From Dugong dugon (Eukaryota; Chordata; Mammalia; Sirenia; Dugongidae), in NCBI GenBank assembly GCA_030035585.1, contig CM057462.1, forward strand, positions 142,750,734 through 142,814,733: 64,000 nucleotides of DNA, given 5' to 3'. Below the pieces are notes generated by a model that ran no database searches, had not been told where the DNA came from, and saw only the letters and a program-made list of their open reading frames with translations. Both the position numbers and the translations under genes were made by a program. This document shows positions 12,492 through 22,205 of the stretch, one piece after another. The first letter of the stretch is position 1. Each line of letters begins with the position of its first letter.

Positions 12492-12994
12492 CCTGTCCTT
12501 TTTTAATATGTTTTGATATTTTCTGTTGTCTTTGGGACTTTCAGTAATTATTTTCTTTGTTTATTGGTTGTAGATTTGTTTGTTTCATACTGCTTTTTTT
12601 TGTTTTATTTGGTTATGTCTGGGCGGGTGAGTTGGACATTCTTTGTTGTTTGCTCATCTGTGGGCAGGATACTTCTCATCACCTTGTCCAATGGGCAGGG
12701 CCAATTGCTGAGCTATGCTGCAGCAGGGCAGGTTCAGCAGAGGGGGAGGGGCTGGGATGGGTCATTTGTGGTACATACTGGGGCCAACAGGGCTGGGCTA
12801 GAGGGCAGTGCAAGGCACGGTTTGGTGGTCCACAACTGTGCCTCTCAGGGGTGTGGTGCTCAGCATATGATGCAGATAGGCAGAAGGGAATGGGATGATG
12901 TGATCTACGGAGCTAAGTGTGTGTGGGGAAGAAGAGAAAGAAACAGAAGCCAAAAAAAGCAAAGCAAAGCAAAACAAAACAAACCAAAAAAAGT

Positions 12995-13790
12995 GGTTTG
13001 GGAACCTGCCGTTTGAGTGGTGCAGTCCTGGGGGAGCCATTTGCCAGTAGCTTTCTAGCCAGCCAGTGTGGCATAATGCATCGAGAAGGGCAGAGTTGGC
13101 ACACACTGCTAGTTGGGCGGGAGAAGAAAAGGAGGGAAGGGAGAGAGAAATAGACTGGAAAAAAAAAAAAAAAAGAAAGGCACATGAGGCCATGTGGTTG
13201 GGAGAAAGGAAATGAAGGAAGGTAGAGAGTAAAAAGGAACCAAGAAAAGAAAAAAAAAATGCCCCGAGGGAGCCCATTGAAAGCGGCTCCCCAGCCAAGC
13301 AGTGCTGCACAGCCTGTCAAATCAAGAATAAGTAAAGATGGCCCATGGAGCCAGGTGTTTGGGAGAAGGCTAAGGAAGGAAAGTAGAGAGAGACAAGAAA
13401 CCGAGTAAAGAGAAAAAAGAAAAAAAATGCCTGAGGGAACCTACTGGCATGGCGGCATGGACTGGGGAAGGGACTCCCAGCCAAGTGGCACTGCACAGCC
13501 TGTCTAGAAGGAGTGGAGATGGCACACAGCCCTAGGTGCTGGGGAGAAAGAAAGCAAGGAAGGTACAGATAGACAAGAAAGCAAGAAAAGAAAAAAAAGA
13601 AAAGCCCAAAGGGAGCCCACTGGCGTGGTGGCACAGACTGGGGAAGGGATTCCCAGGTGAGTGGCGTTGCACAGCCAGTCAAGAAGGAGTGGCGATGGCA
13701 CACAGCCCCAGATGTTCTTGGGAAAGGAAAGTAAGAGGTGAAAGAGAGAGAAGAAATCAAAAGGAGCTAAAAGAGCACCAAAAATATGGC
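12995..13790 (-). repeat. Tandem 5'UTR units (monomer-like) of the type B L1
   Basis: In plus-strand reading the block GGGAGCCCACTGGCG...ACTCCCAGCCAAGTGGC...CACAGCC recurs at about 13267, 13435 and 13610, so the spacing is about 168-175 bp. A more diverged, longer unit lies at about 12998-13260. Each unit also has an A/G-rich part and an AGATGGC- or GATGGCAC-type block (13334-13343, 13516-13525, 13692-13701). Rodent L1 promoters are built from tandem monomers, so these may be promoter units. That is inference, with no expression evidence. Confidence 0.6.
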
Positions 13791-14223
13791 ACTGAAGGAA
13801 TTAAATAGGCTGGTGGGGGGTGGGACAAATCCAAGTGGCAAGGATCTTGTGTCTCCCCAGTCGAGGGATCTTGGCCTGCCAGAAAGTGGTGGAGGTCGTG
13901 CAGGGGAAAGGAGGGTAGAGGGGTTGGAAAATGTGTATCCCTGGTTACTGGGTGCTCTCTCTCCTGCTGGGAGCTCCATTAAGCTATCTTCCCATACTCC
14001 CTCTCCATCGTTCTTGGTGGCTAAGGTGTCCAAGATGGTGAATTCATGCTGTCTTAGCTGATAGAGGACCTCTACTCCAAAGCTCTTCTTGTTCTCTGTT
14101 CTCTGTCAGTTTCTTCTTCAACTTGGTACTTGGATGAGTGCTTTATCCCTTCATTTGATGCTTGGGGTTCCGGGATTGGCACTTGTATCTGTTTTACTTA
14201 GTTTTTTGGGTCTCTGCTGTGGA

Positions 14224-14327
14224 GGGATGGCATGGTGTTTCTGTATATAGTGCCATGTTGGGTTTTTGCTATAAAGGGATGGCACCATGCTTCTGTCTGT
14301 AGTGCCATGTTGGTTCTTATAGCCAAA
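14224..14327 (-). repeat. 52-bp tandem duplication at the L1 5' end
   Basis: The block GGGATGGCA...TTCTGT...AGTGCCATGTTGG occurs at 14224 and again at 14276, a period of 52 bp, just inside the 5' terminus. The type B L1 at 22205 has a single copy of the corresponding block, so this is a gain in the 14.3-kb copy. Confidence 0.6.
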
Positions 14328-14339
14328 AAATTGATTACT
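14328..14339. repeat. Target-site duplication, right copy (L1 at 6402-14327)
   Basis: This is an exact match to 6390-6401. Its last two bases overlap the start of the next duplication at 14338. Confidence 0.85.
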
Positions 14340-14357
14340 ATTAATAGTCAATTGAAT
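14338..14357. repeat. Target-site duplication, left copy (composite L1)
   Basis: CTATTAATAGTCAATTGAAT at 14338-14357 matches CTATTAACAGTCATTTGAAT at 24901-24920 at 18 of 20 bases. The pair encloses a T-rich tail (14358-14391) on one side and an L1 5' end on the other, as expected for one insertion event. Confidence 0.85.
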
Positions 14358-15274
14358 ATTAATTTTTTATTTTATTATTTTTTAATTTTTTATTGTTGTA
14401 GTTTAAATGAAGTTTACACTCAAGTTAATCTCCCATACAAAATTTTATACATACATTGTTATGTGACCCTAATTGCTCACCCCATTTTTCAACAGCACAC
14501 TCCTCCTTTCTGTCCCTGATTCCCCACGTCCACTCAGCCAGCTCCTAACTCTCTCTGCCTTCCCATCTCACCTCTGGACAGAAGCCACCCCCTTGGTTTC
14601 ATGTATCTACTTGTATCTTCACGAGTATCAATTTATGACCCACAGTCCAGTCCAATCCCTGTCTGAAGAGTTGGCCTTGGAAATTGTTTTAGTTCTGGGC
14701 TGATAGAGAATCCAGGGGCCATGCTTTCCAGGGTATCTCCAGTCTCAGTCAGACCGTTAAGTTTGGTCTTCCTACTAGAATTTGAGTTCTGCACCCCATC
14801 TTTCAGCTGTTCCATCAGGAACTCTCTGTTGTGTTCCCTCTCAGGGAAGTCATTGGCGGTAGCTGGACACCATCTAGTCCTTCTGGTCTCAGATTGATGA
14901 AGTCTCTGTTTATGTGGCCCTTTCTGTCTTTAGGGCTAATACCTTCCTTGTGTCTTTGGTGGTCTTCATTCTCCGTTACTCCAGGTGGTCGGGACAAACT
15001 GATGTGTCTTAGATGGTGACTTACAAGCTTTTAAGACCCCCGACACCTCTCACCAAAGTAGGATGCAGAACATTTTGTAAATAAGCTTATGCCAATTGAC
15101 ATAGATATCCCCTGAAAGAATGGTAACCAGAATCCTACCCCTGCTAGTCTGCCCCTCAAAGTGTTTGATTGTATTCACGAAACTTCTAAGCTTTGGTTTA
15201 GTCCAGTTGTGCTGACTTCCCCTGTAGTGTGCGCTGTCCTTCCCTTCACCTAAGATCATTCTCATCTATTATCT

Positions 15275-18200
15275 AGTTAGTAAATAACCCTCATCCTCCC
15301 TTACCACCCTCGTAACCATTAAAGAATGTTTTCTTCTGTTTTTAAACCTTCTCTTGAGTTCTTATAATAGTGGTCTTATACAGTATTTGTACTTTTGTGA
15401 TTGACTAAATTCACTTAGCATAATAAGTTCCAGCTTCCACCATGTTATATGATGTTTCATGGCTTCATTTTTGTTCTTCATCGTTGCGTAGTATTCCATT
15501 GTGTGCATCTACCACAATTTGTTTATCCATTTCTGGGGACCGAGGTTCTTTCCATCTTTTTGCTATTGAGAAAGGTGCTGCAATGAACATAGGTGTGCAT
15601 ATATCTATTTGTGTGACGGCTTTTATTTCTCTAGGATATATTCCAAGGAGTGGGATAGCTGGATCATATGGTACTTCTATTTCTAGCTTTTTAAGGAAGC
15701 GCCAAATCAGTTTCCGAAGTGATTGTCCCATTTTACATAAGTGTTCCAATCTCTCCACAACCTCTCCAGCATTTGTTATTTTGTGTTTTTTGGATTAATG
15801 CTAGCCTTGTTGGGGTGAGATGATATCTCATTGTAGTTTTGATCTGCATTTCTCTAATGGCTAATGATCGTGAGCATTTCTTGTGTCTGTTGGCTGCTTG
15901 AATATCTTCTTTGGTGAAGTGCCTGTTCATATCCTTTGCCCATTTTTTAATTGGGTTATTTGTCTTTTTGTTGTTGAGGTTTTGCAGTATCTTGTGGATT
16001 TTAGAGATTAGATGCTGATCAGATTTGTCGTAGCCAAAAATTTTTTCCCAGAATGTAGGTTGTCCTTTTACTCTTTTGATGAACTCTTCTGATGAGCATA
16101 AGTGTTTGATTTTTAGGAGCTCCCATTTATCTAGTCTCTCTTCTGGTGCTTGTGCATTGTTACTTATGGTTCGTATTATGTTTATGCCATGTATTAGGGC
16201 TCCTAGCGTTGTCCCTATTTTTTCTTCCATGATCTTTATTGTTTTTGATTTTATATTTAAGTCTTTGGTCCATTTTGGGTTAGTATTTGTACAAGGTGTG
16301 AGGTTTGGGTCTGGTTTCAGTTTTTTGCAGATGGATATCCAGTTATGCAAACACCATTTGTTAAAGAGACTGTCTTTTCCCCAATTAACGGACTTTGGCC
16401 TTTGTCAAATATCAGCTGCTCATAGGTGGATAAGCTTATATCTGGATTCTCAACTCTGTTCCATTGGTCTATGTATCTGTTGTTGTACCACTACCAGGCT
16501 GTTTTGACTACCGTGGTGGTATAATAGGTTCTAAAATCAGGTAGTGTAAGGTCTCCCACTTTGATCTTCTTCTTGAGTAATGCTTTATTTATTTGGGGCC
16601 TCTTCCCTTTCCATATGAAGTCCATGATTTGTTTCTCCATCTCATTAAAAAATGCCAGTGGAATTTGGATCGGGATTGCATTATATCTGTAGATTGATTT
16701 GGGTAGAATTGGCATTTTCACTATGTTGTGTCTACCTATCCATGAGCAAGGTATATTTTTCCACTTATGCAGGTCTCTTTTAGTTTCTTGCAGTAGTGTT
16801 TTGTACTTTTCTCTGTATGGATCTTTTACATCTCTGGTTAGATTTATTCCTAAGTATTTTATCTTCTCAGGGGCTAATGTAAACGGTATTGCTTTGGTAA
16901 TTTCCTCTTCAGTGCTCTCTTTGTTGCTGTAAAGGAATCCAACTGATTTTTGTATGTTTATCTTCTACCCTGAAACTTCGCTGAAATCTTCTATCAGTTC
17001 CAGTAGTTTTCTTGTGGATTCTTTGGGGTTTTCTGTGTATAAGATCATATCATCTGCAAACAGGGACAGTTTAACTTCTTCATTCCCAGTTTGGTTGCCC
17101 TTTATTTCTTTTTCTTGCCTTACTGCTCTAGCTAGAACTTCCAGCACAATGTTAAATAGGAGTGGTGTTAAAGGGCATCCTTGTCTTGTTGCTGTTCTCA
17201 AGGGGAATGTTTTCAGCCTTTCTCCATTAAGAATGATGTTGGCTGTTGGTTTTGCATAGATGGCCTTTATTATGTTGAAAAATTTCCCATCTATACCTAT
17301 TTTATTGAGAGTTATTATCAGGAATGGGTGTTGGACTTTGACAAATGCCTTTTGTGCGTCGATTGATAAGATCTTGTGCTTCTTGTCTTTTGTTTTATTT
17401 ATGTGATGGATTACATTGTTTTTCGAATGTTGAACCATCCCTGCAAATCTGGTATAAATCCCACTTGGTCATGGTGAATTATGTTTTTGATATGTTGCTG
17501 AATTCTATTGGCAAGAATTTTGTTGAGGATTTTTGGGTCAATGATCATGAGGGATATTGGTCTGTAATTTTGTTTTTTTCTGGTGTCTTTACCTGGTTTT
17601 GGTATCAGGGTTATACTGGCTTCATGGAATAAGTTTGGGAACATTCCATCATTTTCTACGCTCTGAAATACCTTTAGTAGAGGTGGTGTTTTCTCTTCTC
17701 TAAAAGTTTGATAGACTTCTCCAGTGAAGCCATCCAGGCCAGGGCTTTTTTTTATAGGCAGTTTTTCAATAACCTTTTCAATCTCTTCTTTTGTTATGGG
17801 TTTATTTAGTTGTTCTACTTCTGTTTGTGTTAATTTATGTAGGTAGTGAGTTTATAGAAATTTGTCCATTTCCTCTAGGTTTTCAAATTCGTCAGAGTAC
17901 AATTTTTCATAGTAATCTGTTATGATTCTTTTAATTTCAGTTGGGTTTGTTATGATACCACCCATCTCATTTCTTATACGGGTTATCTGCTTCCTCTCCT
18001 GTTTTTCTTTTGTCAGTTTGGTCAATGGTTTATCAATTTTGTTGATCTTTTCAAATAACCAGCTTTTGGTCTTTCAATTGTTTTCTGTTCTCTATTTCAT
18101 TTAATTCTGCTCTAATTCTTATTTTTTTCCTTCCTTCTAGTACCTGTAGGCTTCTTTTGCTGCTCTCTTTCTACTTGTTCCAGTTGTAGGATTAATGTTT

Positions 18201-19102
18201 TGATTGTAACCCTTTCTTCTTTATGGATGTGTGCATTCATTGCTATAAACTGACCTCTGAGCACTGTTTTTGCTGTGTCTGAAGGATTCTGGTAGGATTT
18301 GTTTTCATTCTCATTTGATTCAATTAATTTCTTTATTCCATCCTTAATTTCTTCTATAACCCAATAGTTTTTGAGCAAGGTGTTGTTCAATTTCCATGTA
18401 TTTGATTTTTTTTCCCTTGCTTCTTTGTTGTTGATTTTCACTTTTATGGCTTTATGTTCAGAAAAGATGCTTTGTAATATTTTGGTGTTTTGGATTTTGT
18501 TAATGCTTGCTTTATGGCCTAATATGTGGTCTATTCTGGAGAATGTTCCATGTGCTTTAGAAAAGAAAGTATACTTGGCCGCTGTTGGATGCAGTGTTCT
18601 ATATATGTCTATGAGGTCTAGTTGGCTGATTGTGCCCTTTAGGTCTTCTGTATCTTTGCTGAGTTTCTTGTTAGCTGTTCTGTCCTTTACTGAGTGTGGT
18701 GTGTTAAAGTCTCCTACTATTATTATGGAAATGTCAATTTCTCTTTTGAGTACTGTCATTGGGTGCATAGATTTTTATTATGGTTATGTCTTCATGATGG
18801 ATCTTCCCTGTAATCATGTCCTTCTTTGTCTTTTAAGGTGGATTTTGTTTTAAAGTCTATTTTATCTGAGATTAGTATTGCCACTCCTGCTCTTTTTTGG
18901 TAGTTGTTAGCTTGACATATTTTTTCCAACCTCTGATTTTTAGTACATTCACATCTTTGTTTCTGAGGCGTGTCTCTTCTAGACAACATATTGATGGAGC
19001 CTATTTTTTTATCCATTCTTTCACTCTCCATCTCTTTATGGGTGCATTGAGTCCGTTTATATTAAGTTTAATTATTGATGGATGTGAGTTTATTGTTGTC
19101 AT
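15275..19102 (-). pseudogene. L1 ORF2 pseudogene (best-kept domains in the window)
   Basis: The ATG at 19102-19100 starts MTTINSHPSIIKLNINGLNA; the 3' limit is approximate. The endonuclease piece at 18768-18112 shows IIVGDFNTPHSVKDRT, a FSRIDHILGHKA box and FSEHKAIKVKI. The last replaces the usual Ser-Asp-His triplet by Ser-Glu-His, so a catalytic Asp is lost. The RT pieces at 17644-17411 ([20 protein letters not shown]) and 17438-16965 ([38 protein letters not shown]) keep the FADD box. The C-terminal 205-residue frame at 16350-15733 includes [20 protein letters not shown] and NKCWRGCGEIGTL. It is interrupted by several stops and shifts. Confidence 0.93.
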
Positions 19103-19482
19103 TTTGTAGTACTTTTTTCTGTGGTACTGACGTTGTCTTTGTTCTTCTTATTCTTCTGTGCTGAATTGCTTTTTTTGTGGATTTTTTTCATTTCTTTTGT
19201 TTTTGTAGGTTTTGTTTTTACTGAGACTTTGTGTTTTTCCTCTTTATTTTTACAAGTAGGTTTGTTAACATTCTTTGTGGTTACCGTGAAATTTACCAGT
19301 ATCTTTCTAAGTTCAAAACAGTCTATTATTACTTGGTATCACCTTGCCTTCCTCTCCATTAAAGGGTTCTATACCTACTCCATATATTTCCTGTTTTATT
19401 GTTCTGATATTGTTGTCATTTACAGATTAACTTCTCTGATTCCCTGTTACTTTTCTTTTGGTTTTGGATAGTCCTTGGTAGT

Positions 19483-20550
19483 TCATTTCCTAGACTGATA
19501 TCTGCCTGGTATGATCCTGCATCCTAGATTCAGCCAGTGAGCTGAAGTTGTTTGTTCTCAGGTTGAAGGACTCCCTTTAATAATTCTTGTATGTTTCATT
19601 TGGTTTTTACATATTCCCTTAATTTCTATTTATTGGGAAATGTCTTAATTTCACCATCATATTTGAACAAGAGTTTTTCAGGATATATTATTCTTGACTG
19701 GCAATTTTTTTCTTTCAATGATTTATATGTGTAATCTCATTGCCTTCTTGCCTGCATGGTTTCTGCTGAACAATCCGAGCTTAGTTTTATTGTTTCTCTT
19801 TTGTATGTGACTTTTTGTTGAGTTACTCTCAGGATTCTTTGTTTGTCTTTGGTTTTGGAGAGCATGATTATGATGTGTCTTGATGATTTTCTTTTGGAGT
19901 CTATCCTACCTATATGGGATTAGTTGAGCTTCTTGGATGGCCAGCTTTTCATTGTACATGATACTGCAGAAGTTTTCTGTCAGCAGTTCTTCAATGATCC
20001 TCTCTGTGTTTTCTGTTTTCTCCCCCTGTTCTGGAACTCCAATCACTCGAAAATTTTAGCTTTTGATTGTGTCCCACATAACTCTCAGGGTCTCTTCATT
20101 TTTATTTATTTATTTTTTTTCTGAGTTTTCCTCAGAGTTGTCTCCAAGTGTTTGTCTTCAATTCCGCTGCTCCTGTCTTCCACCGTTTCAAATCTGCTCC
20201 TCAGACCTTCTATGACACTGTCCATTTCTGAAATATTGTTGTTTATCATTTGGATTTCTAATTGTTGTTTTTGTATAATTTCCAGTTGTGAATTTATTTT
20301 GGCATTTTGTTCCTGCATTATTTTCCTGAATTATTCTTTTTTTTTTTTTTTTTTGGTCTGTGTTTTCCATGAATTTGTCTGCCTTTTCCATGAATTTGTC
20401 TATTTTTTTCTCATTTTTGTGTGCTTTCTGCTTCAACTCTTCGAGAATTCTGAGTATTAGAGATTTGAATTCCCTATCAGGTAGTTCTAGTGCCTTTTCT
20501 TCCACTGGAAAGTCTTCTGGTGTTTTATTTTGGACACCTATTGGAACCAT
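19483..20550 (-). pseudogene. L1 ORF1 pseudogene, type B
   Basis: The start is the ATG at 20550 with MVPIGVQNKTPEDFPVEEKA, shared with the copy at 39969. The N-terminal part (20550-20188) is Lys/Glu-rich with a repeated DKFMEKADKFMEN stretch, as expected of the coiled coil. The RRM and C-terminal parts follow in shifted frames down to the stop at 19483-19485. Expected length is about 356 codons. A poly-T run (poly-A in the sense strand) at about 20335-20355 lies inside the coding region and is likely to have caused a frame change. Confidence 0.88.
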
Positions 20551-22205
20551 CCTGTCCTGTTTTAGTAAATGTTTTGATATTGTCTGCTGTTTTTAGTGCA
20601 TTTAGTAGTTATTTTTCTCATTTATTGGTTGTAGATTTGTTTTGTCCTTTTTTTTTTATTTGGCTATGTCTGAATAGGGGGGCTGTGTGTTCTCTGTTGT
20701 TTGCTTGTCTGTGGGCATGATACTTTTTGCGTCCTTCTCCAATTGGCAGGGTCAGTTGCTCAGAAATTGTACAGGAGGGTGGGTATAGCTGAAGAGGAGT
20801 TGCTGGGATGGGTTGTTTGTGGCACTTTTTACAGCCACCAGGGCAGGTAAGTAATCAGTGCAGGGCAGGATCCACTAGGCTGTGCCTGTGCTGCTTAGTG
20901 GTGTAATGTTAAGTGCACGGTGCAGGTAGGCAGGATGGAGAGGCGAGATTGTGATGTGTGGAGCTACAATGGGTATAGTAGAGAGGAGACTGGAACAGGT
21001 GCCAAAAAGATACAAACAAACAAAAAGAGTGCTAGGGGCGCTTGTCATTGGAGTGGAGAGATGAGAGACTATGAAATGGAGAAAAACAAAAAGGGGAGAA
21101 TAAGAAAAAAAGAAAAGAATGAATAAATGAAAATTAGGAAGAAAAAAGAAAAGCAAAGCTCTCAGGGATCCCACCAGTGTGGCTACAAGGTCTGGGGTAG
21201 TTGTTCCCAGGTGATGAAGTACAGCCTGGTTAGAAGGGTAGAGGTATTCAGCACCAGGTATTCAGGGGACAGGAAAAGAAGGTATAGAGAGATGAAAAAC
21301 TGAGTAAGGAAGAAAGACAAAAAGGGAAAAAGATGGAAAAAAAACAAAACAAATTGAAAAAAAAGTACAAGAAAAGCCCTCAAAAATCAGAAAAAAAGAA
21401 AAACATGGAAAAAGCAATGCACTCAGGGATCTCTCTGTGTGTCTGCGCAAGCTAAGGGGGTAGGTCCCAAGCCAGGTAGTGCTGCCCAGCCAGAAACGGT
21501 TCCCAACTCGAGAAAAAAAAAAGAAAACGAACAAACAATTCAAAACAAACAAACAAACAAAAAAGCCCCAGGATCCCACCAGCTTAGCAGCACAGACCGG
21601 GAAACCAGTTCCACGCTCTAACAGAGCTCCGCAGCCCCTTAGGAAGAAGCAAAGTTGGTGCACTGAGCCAGCTATTTGAACAAAAGGAAGGAGAGGTGGT
21701 GAGAGGTAAGGAAGAAATCAAAAGAAGCAGGAAAAAGCAACACCAGCAGCCAACAAAATGGCACTCAAGGAGTTTGCCAACGTGGGCGGGTTGAATCCAA
21801 GCAGGCAGTTCTTCCCGGCTAAGAGACTGTGGCCACAGGAAGCAGAGGAAGCTTAGTGGGACGAAGAAGGGTAGGGGGTGGGAAAGCATATATCGCCAGT
21901 TACCAGTTGTTCTGTCTCCTGCTGGAAGCTCTGCTTTGTCGTGCCCCCTATTTCCTGGTCTCTGATAGGAGTCTAAGATGGAGGATTTGCCCTGTGTTTG
22001 CTGATAGGGGACCTCTGGATGAATCTCTCCTTGCTTTCCATTCTCTGTCAGTTTTTCACTACATTTGGTGCTTGGCTGAGTTCTTTATCTCTTCATTTGA
22101 TGTTTTAGGGTTTCAGGATTGCTGTTTTCTATGATTGGCTTAATTTTTTGGATCTTTGCTGCAGAAGGGTGGTGTGGTGCCTCTGTGTAGAATGCCATGT
22201 TGCCA
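20551..22205 (-). promoter_or_regulatory. Type B L1 5'UTR
   Basis: This stretch is homologous to 12492-14327 and 39970-41412; one shared block is CTGTGGGCA-GATACTT near 20710, 12660 and 40135. The middle part (21000-21560) is A/G-rich with AAAACAAA runs. As in the first copy, loosely repeated units start with (C)TCAGGGATC-type blocks at about 21164, 21420 and 21567. A promoter role follows from L1 biology, not from a mapped start site. Confidence 0.65.

Larger units (their letters stand above)
6402..14327 (-). mobile_element. Full-length L1 LINE, type B 5'UTR
   Basis: This is a complete L1 insertion of about 7.9 kb on the minus strand with a perfect 12-bp target duplication. From its 3' end the order is: A-rich tail (6402-6460), 3'UTR (to about 7295), ORF2 (7296-11048), inter-ORF spacer (about 400 bp), ORF1 (11451-12491) and a 5'UTR of about 1.8 kb (12492-14327) with A-rich tandem units. 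ORF1 lacks its start codon and ORF2 is broken in many places, so it is a fossil. The tail has an odd structure: two T-rich runs separated by 15 non-T-rich bases (6421-6435). The 5' end abuts the target duplication of the next L1, so two elements landed almost at the same spot. Confidence 0.93.
14358..22205 (-). mobile_element. Full-length type B L1, 3' member of a composite insertion
   Basis: This is a minus-strand L1 of about 7.85 kb: T-rich tail with the complement of AATAAA at 14389-14394, 3'UTR (to about 15275), ORF2 (to 19102), ORF1 (19483-20550) and a type B 5'UTR (20551-22205) homologous to those of the copies ending at 14327 and 41412. At its 5' end it has no target duplication of its own. 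It runs straight into the spacer and ORF1 of a second L1 (22206-24900). The duplication matching its 3' flank lies beyond that second unit, at 24901. It is inactive through many breaks. Confidence 0.9.

Noticed and set aside
12798..13760. Long minus-strand frames rich in Phe, Leu and Ser (for example 12798-13310, 13317-13760), looking like membrane proteins
   Set aside because: They are translations of the A/G-rich tandem units of the L1 5'UTR read on the T-rich strand. The hydrophobic look comes from TTT/TCC codons. No domain is present and the frames change between units.
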